64,000 nt of DNA from Drechslerella dactyloides (lineage: Eukaryota; Ascomycota; Orbiliomycetes; Orbiliales; Orbiliaceae), in NCBI GenBank assembly GCA_020064725.1, contig JAGTWJ010000003.1:3038001-3102000 (forward strand), written 5' to 3'. Made by a program: the position numbers and the translations under genes. Positions 49,914 through 61,379 of this stretch are shown piece by piece (position 1 is the stretch's first letter; every line of letters begins with the position of its first letter). Below the pieces are notes generated by a model. The model saw only the letters and a list, made by a program, of their open reading frames with translations. It made no database searches and had not been told where the DNA came from.

Positions 49914-51062
49914 TCACCCCCTCATCCCCTCCACAAAGCCCTCGACCACCCCGCCGACGCCACTGCGAACCACCCCGCCAGCATACCGCCCCACATCCCC
50001 CAATATCCTCGCGCCATACCGTCTCCTCCCCACCACCGCCCCCTTCTCTCCTGCATCTTCCGTCTCCCCATCGTCCATCATCACCCACTGCGCCACCGTC
50101 TTCCAGAACGCAAACCCCGAGTCCACCGCCCCGCGCACGGCATCGATGCCCCGCTCGGCCACACGATACTTGACATTATATTCCCACGTCGATCGTGCCA
50201 GCGTCTTGACATGCGGCGCCAGATGCCGCACCGACGCCACCGTCGCAGCTGTCACGACCGCCAGAACATAATGTATCGTCGGATGCTCTGGCTGCCGCGA
50301 CGGCAGATGCACATTCATCCCCTGCATCCCGTCGCTGCCCACCGCGGCGGACATGTCCCGCTGCATCTGGAAGTATGATTGCAAAGACGGCGGGAGCGAT
50401 GCGATAAGCTGAGTGGCCTCCGATGTCGACAGATCGGCTGGCAGCGCACGCAGGAGATAGGTGAGCGAGTCGACGTAGAGATGGCGGCGGAACGTCGAGC
50501 TTGCCGGTTCGGCGAGGGAAAGGGAGAGGAGGTTGTGGCCTTGCATGGCAAATTTCGCGGAGACGAGACCCGCGTCTTCGGGTGGCAGGGCGACATTAGT
50601 CGCCGTCGATGTTATCGGCATGAACACCCGCGCTGGCGGCGGCGTGATCGTGGTGATCCGAGTGTCTTCGTCATAGTCTGGCGGCGGCGTGCTCGACCCG
50701 GAGCTGGAAGTCGAGGGACAACCACCACCTCTAACCCCATCGATGTCCTCATCACTCTTATACCGCCGCCACAGCTCCGACGTCGACAGTCGCTTGGTCG
50801 GATATGCGTAGAGCTTTCGTGCAGTCGTAGTTATCCCCTCCGACGTCGTCAGGGTGGTCAGCAGGGACGTCAGCGAAAGCGCCGTCGCTGTCACCTGCAC
50901 GTGTCGGTTGGCCGTCTCCATAAGCGGCACAGGGTAGTTGTCGGTGGCGCTAACAGTACCGCCGTCTGCAGGCAGTACCTCTGTCGCAGAGTTCGATAGT
51001 TCCAAGGAGGCCTTGCGGTGGCGGAGGGCGTGCGTGTTGGGCGGCGGTACAGACGTTGCCAT
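49914..51062 (-). CDS. Conserved-looking hypothetical protein, single exon
   Basis: An intact 382-aa frame starts at 51062. The N-terminal 130 residues are polar. A low-complexity Ser/Pro segment (about 118-135) is followed by a structured-looking block with LLSLSLAEPASSTFRRHLYV and SLTYLLRALPADLS. Next are a hydrophobic stretch near residue 265 (IHYVLAVVTAATVASV) and a Gly/Val/Arg-rich amphipathic C-terminus. The composition and clean frame support a real gene. I do not recognise a named domain. It could be a membrane-associated protein. It is divergent from the gene at 54353 and transcribed in the same direction as the carrier. Confidence 0.75.
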   Translation of the reverse strand: MATSVPPPNTHALRHRKASLELSNSATEVLPADGGTVSATDNYPVPLMETANRHVQVTATALSLTSLLTTLTTSEGITTTARKLYAYPTKRLSTSELWRRYKSDEDIDGVRGGGCPSTSSSGSSTPPPDYDEDTRITTITPPPARVFMPITSTATNVALPPEDAGLVSAKFAMQGHNLLSLSLAEPASSTFRRHLYVDSLTYLLRALPADLSTSEATQLIASLPPSLQSYFQMQRDMSAAVGSDGMQGMNVHLPSRQPEHPTIHYVLAVVTAATVASVRHLAPHVKTLARSTWEYNVKYRVAERGIDAVRGAVDSGFAFWKTVAQWVMMDDGETEDAGEKGAVVGRRRYGARILGDVGRYAGGVVRSGVGGVVEGFVEGMRG

Positions 51063-54000
51063 GGCGGTGAGGGCGTGGGTATGCGATATATATAGCTGCG
51101 AGGATGGCTAGCACGGAGCTGCTGATAACAGCAACAGCTGGGATGTGAAACCGTGGTCCGTATCACGTCCGCTGGACGTCTTGTTGGGGGTCAGACTAAC
51201 TGTTATAAGACAGCGTCAGTGGGCTCCTCCAGCATGTGTGAATGCACGACTGAGTGATCTAACAGCATTGTTCTTCAGCTTACCAGATGAATACGCAGTA
51301 AATTCCAGCCTTCGAGATGTATGTCCGGCTGGTCCAGCTATCGCCAGTTAAAGCTTCGTCGCACGGGAGAAGAAGTCAACAGAAAGCCGATCCGGAATGA
51401 AGATAGGAGGTCGTCCACGTCCGTTCGCAATCTGTCTCTGGTGGTTCGAGTTTCTCGCTCCGCCGAATTTCAGCCCGTACCGCCAGTGGCGAGCTCTCAC
51501 CCGCCCGTAACTGAGACCAGACCCACTTGGTCCGCCAAACTGCAGCAGGCAGGTTACTTCTCTCGTCGATAACGAAAATACTTTCCCTGCCGGCTAAGTC
51601 TGAATGAAAAATTTCTTATCGGGCGGCTCGTGCTGTTGACACACAGCTAGACATGTTTCGTTCAGAGGTGCCTGTCCCGATGCATGCGTCTAGTATCTCC
51701 GTCGACGGCCAAGCTTAAGTCAACTCGGACTCGAACCTCCGTGCGTGAGTTTCATTGTGGATCGCCAAAGTTTAGCTGGACTTCAATTACCTCTGCCACT
51801 GATGCTTGCATCAGTATCCTAACGGTCTCCCTACCTAACGGAGCGAATGGACGTACCGGAGGCTCAAGGCCCCTGATGCAGGGTTCTCTTTGGGCATGTG
51901 CGTAATCCATTGGCTTGGTATGCATTTGGCTGGCGGTCGGCCGTGTGGCGAGGCGAAGTTTCGGCATGTGAAAGTGCAGGGAGTAGTGACAACGCACAAA
52001 CCACGTTGCATTTTAAATGGGCGTCAGAATCCAGTTCAAGGGACCTGGCAGCGAGTCTGTCATAGACATCCGTTGGGGTCACAAAGTGGGGTTGAATTGC
52101 CGCAGCTGCATGAAATATTCCGATCAAGAGAGAGTAATTTCCGTCTGGCACCCGAAGGCCTGACGTTCATTCAATAGTCACGCTGTCTAATCACGCAGTC
52201 TAGCGGGTATTGTTTTCGTCACGACATGATGTCTCAATACCCCTCGCGAACTGGGATCATACTTGATATATCGTCACCCTTGGTGTCTCTATATATACAG
52301 ACTTATCAATTAGTTAACTCAGGGGATATTCTACTTATCCTCCATAATGAACGGGGCGCACAATTATGCTGATGCAATGATATTATTCACTATTCATCAA
52401 GCCCAAGTATGTAGACCTGCATTTAGACCTTCCCCGGCGCGCGCATTCAGCATGCTGCAAGATCTTCTCTTATAGGCCACAGTATCCACTGCCGACACTC
52501 AGGCGCACAATTTCCAAGAGACCTGGGCCCCCGCAACCATGCTCCACACGAGTGGCATGTACATAAATGCGAATACAATTAGCGTAGTTCAGGACGTAGC
52601 GCTATCGAAAGTCGAACAGTATAAGATCTTCGCACCATGGCTCAATAATAATAGGAGCATATGCTATCGACCAAGCGACGGCGCGGATTCGGATAGACCA
52701 ACACTCTGTTTCACCAGAGTTTCGCGTTGGACAGACTACACACGTCCAACCAGCTAAGTTGATAAACTGAACCTTTTCAACGTACCCATGGTAGTGCAAG
52801 ACCGTGTACGTAACTACGTAGAATGAACCTGATCACGGGTTCTCGACTGACCAAAACACGAAGAGTCATGGAAATATGCTGAGTGCTATTTAAAGGATAG
52901 TTGCAAACACCATCACATGGTGAGCGTGCAGATAGTATCGGTTCGGTTACGAGCCGTAACATCGCCATGCAGGACTACAGTCTAGTCAGATGATTGATCT
53001 TATATATGCTGTTGCGGTTGATACCGTAGACGAAGTTAAATTATTCAAATACAGCAGACACCCACTGCTCAAAACTACATTATAAGTCAATTAATGCCAG
53101 TCATCAATGAAGACTTGTTTGTTTACCCGCCGGCCTCTATAAATATCCGCCTTCTGACAGAATTATATTTTTTGTTCGTAAATCAAGGCATTCTACTGCA
53201 GTTAATGGCAGTGCGGTGTCGACACGTACCCTAGTTTGCGCGTGCAGCGTTACGTTAGTGAATGCACGGCGGAGCGTGCGGCGAACATACTCCCAAACTT
53301 CAACTAGGCCAGGGAGACCACCTCAACATTCGATCCAGGGTAGGCTGAAAATGCAAGATCCTATTCACTCGGAAGAAATATTAGTGGAGGTACCCGGGTA
53401 CTCATCCTCTGCTCTGAGGCACCAAGGTCGCATCTGGATATTTGCGACTGTTGTGCCTCCAAATTAGCTCCCAACCGTTACGACTCGAAACCGCATGCTA
53501 TCTACGAGCACAACACACAACAGGAAAAAACCTGCAACGGTTTGAAATCACCCGGTGGGCCCAACGTTGACAACCTTTGTGAAACCACGCCACCAGCAGT
53601 AGCCTCACCGCCATCCCACAGTCAACATTGAAACGAAACCCGGAACCTATTGACGGGAAATATGGCATATCCGCAGTCTCCGGTAAACTCGATAGAGCGC
53701 ATATGGCCTCCGACATCTAGCGCCCTCGAAAACGAAGTTGGTCAACGCTGTGAACTGGAGTCTTGTTGCACTCCCCTGACTCGCCCGGCTTCTGTCTGTC
53801 GACACAGCTATAGATACGGAAAGAGCACTATGCATTCCGTGCTGCGATACCACCGCCACTGCCGGCATCTATTCAAAGTTGGACGAAGCCGTGCATAATG
53901 CAACAGGGCTTCTGCTTCACAAGCCGCCTTCTCTAGCAACTGACATTGGAGGCACAGAAATCATCTACAGCTAGCATATCAGATACTAGTACCGCTATGC

Positions 54001-54352
54001 TCCTGAGGTGGACACAAGTGATATGCAGGGTCGTATATAAGCCAATGTAAGCCCCAAAGCTCCGCGTCAATGTCGAGCTCAGCAAGTTGTCAAGTTTTCG
54101 AGTCGTGAACCTTTATAATTTGTTTCGGCTAACGTTTTTCTTTCAAGCTTCGCTACATAGGACACTCTTTGTTCATCCCCTATCATCGTTGCGCTGAACG
54201 CTGCTGCTGTATACCTAAGTTAACCTGGACCTATAGAACTAATATAATTCTAGAACTGCGATTCGTCACCGCAGGCAGATTCTGTCAAACGTGACTTTCT
54301 AGCGGCCGCGGCCGGCTGAGATACTGCTTGTACTTCCGAACTCACTGTAACC
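51063..54352. other. Gene-free 3.3 kb
   Basis: Only short unsupported frames. The right end is presumably the promoter of the LysM protein gene. No tRNA or element ends were recognised. Confidence 0.5.
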
Positions 54353-57300
54353 ATGCGGAGTCTTATCATTTATATTAGCGTCCACAGCCTACTCGGCAGT
54401 CTGGTCGGGGCTACGATTGTCACTGAATCTGGAGGTATCCCAGTCAAGCAATGTCCCGGGGACAAGCCAGTGCTCTCGGCTTCCTGCGCCAACGTTCTGA
54501 TTGGCGCAGACGCGGATAATCTCGCGGGGGAATTAGTCTGTTCTCAACTATGTCGTCCTCAGGATCAGTACGGCTACAAGGCCAGTGTTGAGGGCGTCAT
54601 CACGCCGGGCGACCCAGGCTCCCTCACATTGCTTGACTATGGCCAACTAATCCAAGGCTGCGGCACTCATCAGAACATCATCGATGCTTTCGTGCAAGGA
54701 TGCGGTTGCTACAAAAAATACACGGACTGCGTGATCAAACTCGCGCCGCCGCCCACAACTACTTCTATGATTGCGTCTTCAACTAGTGCTGTGACGGATG
54801 TGCAGAATTATGCTTCTGAGTCTGATATAAGTATGGCTGCCGTACTTTCCATCATGGCTAGAGCCTTGCCAGCTTTTGCAATAGCCACTCGAGCTCCGTC
54901 TGCTAACATAATTCAAGCTACAGATGCATCTGTACAACCCACAAGCACTAGTAAGACCGCTCCTGCATACTCAGCCGCTCCTGTATACTCAGCTGCTACT
55001 ACATCAATATCCTCGGCGAGTACTCCCATGTACACTCAGCGTAAGCCAAGCTCTCTAGCTACACCGGTAGTCCGTGTCCCTACTAACTCGGGATACCCGT
55101 CCAAAGCGACGACCGAGACAACGGCTACAGTTGCAAGCGACAGCAGCGCGACCACGAAACCAATGACTACCCCTATTAGCTCCGACTCAGTCTGGTCCTC
55201 CAACGGCTACGGCATCGTATCCGGCTCCACAGCCCCCCATACTCCGACCGCTGCCAGTTCCGAGACCGCAGTGGTTGCACCCAGCAGTACCAAGACTGCA
55301 CCGGCGTACTCTTCCAGCAGCACGAGCATTATGTCGACCGACAATCAGATGCCTTCAGCTAGCACAACATCATATACTCCTCTACCAAGCGCAGAATGCG
55401 CAGTTAAAGCCTGTGCCGTGGAGGCTGGGGACTGGCCGCCGGATAACTGCCTAGACAGCACTTCGGCCAGCTCAGATATGGCCCTCAAACCTCATACGTA
55501 CTGCAAGACAGTATGCCAAAAACAAGACTCCGGATACACAAATTTGTGGAACAAGGTCCCTCAGAACGCCTATAACTACTGGCTATCACTGTGCGGTAAC
55601 TCTCACAATTCGGTAGTCCAAGCCTTCACATTGGGTTGCGCTTGTATTGATCCAAATCTGGGTCCCTCTGGTGCCCAGAACTGCACAGTCCCGCCCATGC
55701 CGCCTGTATATGGCGGCAAGACGACTTTAGATACCTTTTCCGCATCTTCAATGGCCACTACTACAACGCCATCGACCATGCAAGATTCCACCACACCGAT
55801 GTCGACGACTCCAACACCCGTCCCAAGCACCGCGGAATCATATACGGATCAACCCTCTACAGCTACATCGGATACATCAGAAATGATGTATTATACGCAA
55901 GGCAGCGTGAATTCCACCACCGAGACCCCTTCGACTCCGCCTCCCGAAGCCTACCCTTCAACCACTCCGTCAACGCCTACGATGCCCTCCATTGCAATGA
56001 CAACGCCGACTCCTCGAGGCCCCTCCTCGTACGCCAATATTTCTATGTCTATGGCTACTACTACAGCGTCATTCCCCCCAATGGGACCGCTCCCACCAGG
56101 CACCTGCGCGATCAAGAAATGCGCGGACCGCAACGCACCATGGCCGGCGAACTGCCTTCAGCACTACGCGCAGAGCCTAGAAGCTGCGATGAATCTTTGT
56201 AACAGTGTATGCATGCCTGGAGGTCAGCAAAGGCCGTCATACACAAATATGATCAAGTACTCGGACGTTCTAGGAAAATGCGACGGCTCATATGAGAAAT
56301 TCATTGATGCTTTAGCTGAGGGCTGTGGCTGCTTCGTTGATGATTCGGTTGTCGCAACTTGTGTACTGTCCAAGATGGTCGTGCAGTCGACTTCTGCCAT
56401 GCCATCAACGTCTGCCATGCCACCGGATTCTGTTACGCCATCGACTTATGTCATGCCATCGGTAACATCGTCGACTCCTGCTGAATATCCTACCCCGACT
56501 ACTACGCCGCCGACATACATATCAGACCCTGAGTGGCCCATGACCATCCCGAGTAACGCATCCAGGTATATTTCTTTGTCCCCTTATCCGAATATATCCC
56601 CACGCGTATCACGTCTTAACACTGACGATTTATGTCTGGTCTCTCTAGCAAAACAAGCATGATGCCAGGCCCCAGCGCATCCACGTGTATCGTCGGGAAG
56701 TGCGATGCAATGTACAGTGATCGTAAGGGCTGGCCACAGGGTAACTGCCTAGAAAAAGTCTTCAATACTCCAGAAGCCTTGAAGGTCGGCGGAGTTATCG
56801 ATGCCATCTGCAACCAGCAATGCAGTCCCGGCTCTGACAAGCGGTGGCCGGCGGACTGGGCCCAAGTTTACCATACTGCAATGCAAACCTGCGGAACGAC
56901 GATCGAAATTGATAAGGCACTCGCCGCCGGCTGCGGATGCTTCAACTACGGGTGGATCGATACCTGCACCATAGCATGTCAACCACCAGACGGCGTTAGC
57001 GTCCATAGCTATACCACACATGTGCTAGTGTCCGTTACTGAATACGGGACAATCCGAACGACGGCTGTGCCAGCGACAGTCATCAGCGACAGTGCTGTTG
57101 GGACGCCAGTGACTCTTTACGAGTCCGTCGTTGCAACAGTTACCGATACCGCCTCGTATATGCCAACTCCGAGCACTAGAACCGAGACAGAAACTGTCGA
57201 GACGAGATGGAATGTGTCAAACTCATCAAGTGCCGCCCCATATACATCATGGTCACCGACAATGCCATCCTACGCCGCGCCGAGTACCTTTTCCACTATC

Positions 57301-58029
57301 GCCTACGCAACCAGCCACTCTGCAATCTGCACATGCGGGAACAAGATCCCGACCTGCACGGTCCCCCCAGGTCCAGTGCAGACCGGCTGGCACAACGCCA
57401 TGTGCAACCAATGGTACAAGGTACTACCCGGTGACACCTGCGAGACAATCGCCCGGCAGTTCCAGTACCAAGGCGTGACGGCAGATAAAATCATGGAATG
57501 GAACGAGGCTGCAAAGCCACGTTGCGAAGCCATCCTCGCAGGCTACTGGATCTGCGTCGGTCTCCTGCATTCAGGCTCGAATAACCAGCAAACCCGATAC
57601 CTCCCCACGGCCACAGAACTCCCAGGCTACCAATACGCGGGCAACGAGATGCCATATATGCCCTCCGATACGATGAGCACACCGGGAATGTCTTCGTCAA
57701 CGTCCAGTACGAATAGCTCCCAGACGCCATCCGCAATGACAGTCCCCAGCGTCGTGTATTATTGGACCTCCCCCTCTTCAACATCAGCAGAATATCCAAC
57801 TGAAACACCGAGCACGATGCCAGAGCCTCAATACCAGTATCCCGCCGCCCCCAGCAGCTCGGCGATGCCGGCGTACGCCCAGCAGGATCAGTACCCTAGT
57901 GTCCCGGTGTATTCGACTCAGACAGCGGACACTCCAACGACCACAATGACTACAATGACCCCAGTGGGGACATACGCGACCACTGAGACACCAGCTACTC
58001 CCATCGCGAGAGGACATTATACACGCTAA
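54353..58029 (+). CDS. Large secreted protein with four cysteine-rich modules and a LysM domain
   Basis: Exons are 54353-56565 and 56649-58029 (1197 aa; 83-nt intron, phase 2). The N-terminus is a signal peptide (MRSLIIYISVHSLLGSLVGA). Four related cysteine-rich modules lie at about residues 32-125, 347-448, 583-673 and 748-848. Each has a C...C...WP.NCL-like start, a C-x3-C pair, and a GCGC or GCAC near the end. They are joined by Ser/Thr/Pro-rich mucin-like linkers that are probably O-glycosylated. A LysM-type domain follows at about 965-1050 (WYKVLPGDTCETIARQF, ending WICVG), and a Pro/Ser/Thr/Tyr-rich tail ends the protein. LysM domains bind chitin or peptidoglycan oligomers, so the protein probably acts in the cell wall or outside the cell. 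No GPI signal is seen. Confidence 0.88.
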
Positions 58030-58619
58030 GTCCTCTTCTCACTGTCAGATAGATCGTATCCACCCGTTTCTTGCTTACGACATGGTCCATTTGTTATGTA
58101 TTTATTCGTGCTATCTGTATACCGTATGTTCTTGTGTAAATTAGCTATTATACACATCTTTGTCATAAATTGTTTGTATCTATCGCCTTACATGCAGACT
58201 GCATGTTCAGGTCCATAGGTTGAGGATTACATCTTCTAGTCTCGAGTCCAGACTTGTCTGATCTTCCCCAGGGTTCGTGTGGAACTAGCTGCGCGTGTGT
58301 ACATGTGTGATATAATGAATTTTTTTCCATCAAAATTTTCGAGTACCAGGATCAGGTTCGACGAAAATCATTAATCGATCGTATAATCAGATCAGCTTTG
58401 ACGATATTGCATTTTGACACTCAATCGCCGACCGACCTTATAGTTCTACAAGTAGCATTTATTAAAGATTTGCGTCTGGCTTCGCTGTTGGCGTTCGATT
58501 TATGAAACAAACCCCGGACTGACTCCTCACCAACAAGCATCGACCTGAGATATAGACTACAAAACCCGATCACCGACATCGTGACACACCGCCAGCAGCA
58601 CCAAAATACCACAAACGGC
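58030..58619. other. Intergenic
   Basis: 3' flank of the LysM gene. It contains a short stretch at about 58235-58265 resembling the reverse complement of 44190-44215. Confidence 0.5.
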
Positions 58620-58628
58620 AAAAAAAAA
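58620..58628 (-). terminator. RNA polymerase III terminator of tRNA-Leu
   Basis: A run of nine A on the plus strand, that is nine T just after the tRNA 3' end on the minus strand. Confidence 0.85.
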
Positions 58629-58633
58629 GATGG

Positions 58634-58743
58634 TGACATCTGCGCGGTTCGAACGCGCGCGCTCTTTCGAGCATTGGTGTAGTTTAAGTTTGTTTATCAA
58701 ACAGGACTTAAAACCAACTCCATAACCACTCGGACAAGATGCC
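58634..58743 (-). tRNA. tRNA-Leu(UAA) with intron
   Basis: The acceptor GGCATCT pairs with AGATGTC. The D-arm is TCCGAGTGGTTATGGA. The anticodon stem TTGGT/ACCAA encloses a TTTAAG loop with anticodon TAA and an intron of about 27 nt after position 37; the intron contains CTTAAA, complementary to the anticodon loop. A long variable arm (GCTC/GAGC) and T-arm GCGCG-TTCGAAC-CGCGC complete a class II tRNA. Confidence 0.9.
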
Positions 58744-59014
58744 AAATCGAGTCTTTTGATCTCGAAAGTAATATCTGAAGCTAGTGGCAAGGATGCCAAC
58801 ACAAACTCGACCAAAAGAATCACTACATTTTCTCTGCAGAGCTGCGCAACCAGATCCAAAATCGTGCGGGAAGTTCTGAAGTATTTTAAACAATTTAGGA
58901 TTTCACTTTGTAAAGGAATCTCGGAACCCATAACGCAAAAAAGAGTAAACAGAAAATCAAAGAAAAAAAAATGAAACAACCCAAACAGGTAACCCCGTTA
59001 CGAGAAAAGAAACT

Positions 59015-59104
59015 TGGAGCAGCAGCGAATTGAACGCTGGACCTCATCCAAACGATATCCTTGGACACGCTAAGGAAGCGCTCTACCAACTGAGCTACAG
59101 CCCC
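59015..59104 (-). tRNA. tRNA-Ala(AGC) with intron
   Basis: Starts GGGGCTGTAGCTCAGTTGGT and ends CTGCTCC plus A. The D-arm GCTC/GAGC and T-arm CAGCG-TTCAATT-CGCTG are perfect. The anticodon loop reads TTAGCG with an intron of about 17 nt after position 37. One T-T mismatch is seen in the acceptor stem (6-67) and one in the anticodon stem (28-42), so it may be somewhat degenerate. The T-run downstream is short. Confidence 0.75.
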
Positions 59105-59411
59105 GAGATGGAAGTTCAGACTCCGGTATGTCATGATATGCTTATCGCTAAATTTTCCCTGCAAATTTGTGTTTGGCGAGAGCTCAACAGTGGGAAATTG
59201 CCTGATTCGGAAAGGTCAAACGGACAAACGGACAACTCGTAAACCATCTGCAACAGAAGCCGGTGTTGAGTACGATATCTTGCGCACGAACGATGTGACA
59301 TATTATCAGAAATCCGCTTTTAACCCGGCAAGAACACCAAATTGTACAGGGGCTTAAAGAAAATATTGATATTAGGCAGACAATACTGCTGCTAACTTCT
59401 TAATATTTCCC
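59105..59411. other. Intergenic
   Basis: Upstream flank of tRNA-Ala and 3' flank of the next minus-strand gene. Nothing else was seen. Confidence 0.5.
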
Positions 59412-59783
59412 TTAATAGCCGGGTCGGTTACCAGGCGAGCCTGAATTCTCCGAAAACCGCTCCTGGAACAATGGGATATTAGGGTTTCCGCCATCCTCTT
59501 GCGAAGGCAAAGGCGACGACAAAGATTCGGGGGCTAATGAAAGGCCGGGATTTGGCCGGAGCCGTCTTGCTGCCTCATCCCTATCTGATTGTTGTCTCAT
59601 GACTGCAATTCTCATCCTTTTAGCGTCGACGTCTTGAACTCGCCTCAAAAAATCCTGAATGAACTCTCTGCCCGTAGGTTCTTGGCCAAGAGTATCCTGT
59701 TTTGTCTCGGGCGTATTTAGTACTATCGCCGGATTCTGTCGGTTATTGGTTGAAAAGAAGCGTTTTCGTGAGTCGATTACCTG
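59412..59783 (-). other. In-frame open extension after the stop of the secreted protein
   Basis: The minus-strand frame of the 59784-61379 gene continues beyond its TAA for 123 codons to a TAA at 59412. The composition is like the upstream C-terminal half (Q/P/N/R-rich, for example RRLRPNPGLSLAPE). It looks like a former or conditional C-terminus. Confidence 0.6.
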
Positions 59784-61379
59784 TTACTCCTCCCCTCTTT
59801 CGAACACCGGCTCATTCGTTTGTGGTAGAGGCCTCTTGGTATTAAGACTCGGTAAATCCGAATATGGAGGTTGAAGAACGGGCGCTCCGAGCTGTTCCAG
59901 CCGCTTTGGGTTCGTCGGGACAATATTTCCCATGCTACCGAATGGATGAATAGCCTGAGTTCGCCGATACCAATCCGATGGAAGTATCGGCTGGAACTGC
60001 AGCATACGCTGGTATTGTTGGCCTAAAGAGCTGGAAAGTATCAGATCCTGAAGCTGGCGACTTGTTTGTACTGGATCAGACCGCCCTCCTAGATTATCGG
60101 TATTAGTGTTGGAGAGTATCCTATTCTGAATATTTAGTTGAATAGGGTTCATCATGTTGCTTGTCGGGGGTGGTGTAAGGATTAGAGGCCGGAAAGGCTG
60201 CCGCAAATTGCCAAACATTGGATCCTGCATAGTTAGTGTCATCCCTTCGGATTCTTGACCGCCGAAAGTATCACCACCCCTTTCGTCATTCGGTTGGAGA
60301 ACGGCTTCTTCCTTTTTGATGATTTCCTCGATGCTACTGTCATCATCTTGCTTCACATTAGGAACATCTTCCAGCTTTTTTACTTGAATAGTATCGTCCT
60401 CGACCATCATGTTTCCGAAACCCAGTCTCGCGCTGGGATTTTGCTGTCTGAAAGTTGGTGGATCTTGATATCCCCAGAATGGTACTTGATAGGGCTGGCC
60501 AGCCTGAGGCTGGCTGCCTGGCCCGATACTCGACATCTGATTTCTCGTCGAACTTTGCGGTTGCGCATTTTGGGTAGGCCGCGGGTTCCTATTCCGTTTT
60601 GTCTCGTAAATTTGTAACTGTGCCTGCAAATCCTGCTTGGCGACGTCCAATGCATCTTGCAGATCCTTCCGTCTTTCCTCAGCCAATGGTTTCGTTTTGT
60701 TGATATCCTGTATCCATTTCAGTTCAGTCTTGAAGAAGTTGTCAAAATATTTCTTCGCGGTTTCTCGGGCTAGCTCTGAGGTCTTCCTATCTGTCTCCCA
60801 TGCTGTCTTTGGCGCTTCCTTGTCCCAGATAGTCTCGGCGTTTGTGACAATTGAATGATCTTCAGCGTCCCTGGTCAACCTTTTGACGAATCCGGCACCC
60901 TGGTTTTGATTCCCTGATAACTCTGGTTGCACGTAGGTAATCCAGTCGGTTGTACCAGGGACGATCTGCTTCCAGTTTGTGTATACCCACTCTCCACCAA
61001 ACGGACGTAGATCAATCGCCTGGACCTCAAAACCCGGCTTCAGGTATATAATGAGCTTCGGGGCCGCCTTGCCGCAGTTAAAGTCTTTCTCCTGCCAGAG
61101 GCCAATTGCTTGTAGCGGATTTGTCCCATGGTTCATGAAGGCAGCGACGCGCAGTATACCTAATTCGGTGCCGTGAGGATCGGGAAAGTTGTGGCATAGT
61201 GCTTTCAGGTCCGCGCGGGCGTTGCGATTCAGACTTATCGCTTGCGACTTTAGGGTAGCCGGGTCTGGAGGATTGTTCTGTAGGTCCGTGTACCCCCATA
61301 GCCGATAAAATGCACAAGAGGGCTCGGCAAACGCAAGAATGACGAGAAGATTTATACAGAGAATATTCATCCGCTTCAT
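59784..61379 (-). CDS. Secreted hypothetical protein, Pro/Gln-rich C-terminal half
   Basis: A single-exon frame starts MKRMNILCINLLVILAF, a good signal peptide ending near PSCA (531 aa); an upstream in-frame ATG at 61421 would add 14 residues. The N-terminal about 150 residues look folded (YRLWGYTDLQNNPPD, LGILRVAAFMNHGTNP, LKPGFEVQAIDLRPFGGEW), with few cysteines. A helical charged segment (ETAKKYFDNFFKTELKWIQ) and a long Gln/Pro/Asn-rich disordered region follow. No known domain is recognised. The frame ends at TAA 59784-59786 but stays open beyond it, so the annotated end may be a mutation. Confidence 0.7.
   Translation of the reverse strand: MKRMNILCINLLVILAFAEPSCAFYRLWGYTDLQNNPPDPATLKSQAISLNRNARADLKALCHNFPDPHGTELGILRVAAFMNHGTNPLQAIGLWQEKDFNCGKAAPKLIIYLKPGFEVQAIDLRPFGGEWVYTNWKQIVPGTTDWITYVQPELSGNQNQGAGFVKRLTRDAEDHSIVTNAETIWDKEAPKTAWETDRKTSELARETAKKYFDNFFKTELKWIQDINKTKPLAEERRKDLQDALDVAKQDLQAQLQIYETKRNRNPRPTQNAQPQSSTRNQMSSIGPGSQPQAGQPYQVPFWGYQDPPTFRQQNPSARLGFGNMMVEDDTIQVKKLEDVPNVKQDDDSSIEEIIKKEEAVLQPNDERGGDTFGGQESEGMTLTMQDPMFGNLRQPFRPLILTPPPTSNMMNPIQLNIQNRILSNTNTDNLGGRSDPVQTSRQLQDLILSSSLGQQYQRMLQFQPILPSDWYRRTQAIHPFGSMGNIVPTNPKRLEQLGAPVLQPPYSDLPSLNTKRPLPQTNEPVFERGEE

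Noticed and set aside
58557..59164. Minus-strand open frames across the tRNA genes
   Set aside because: They cover the two tRNA genes and their spacer, so they are not protein-coding.
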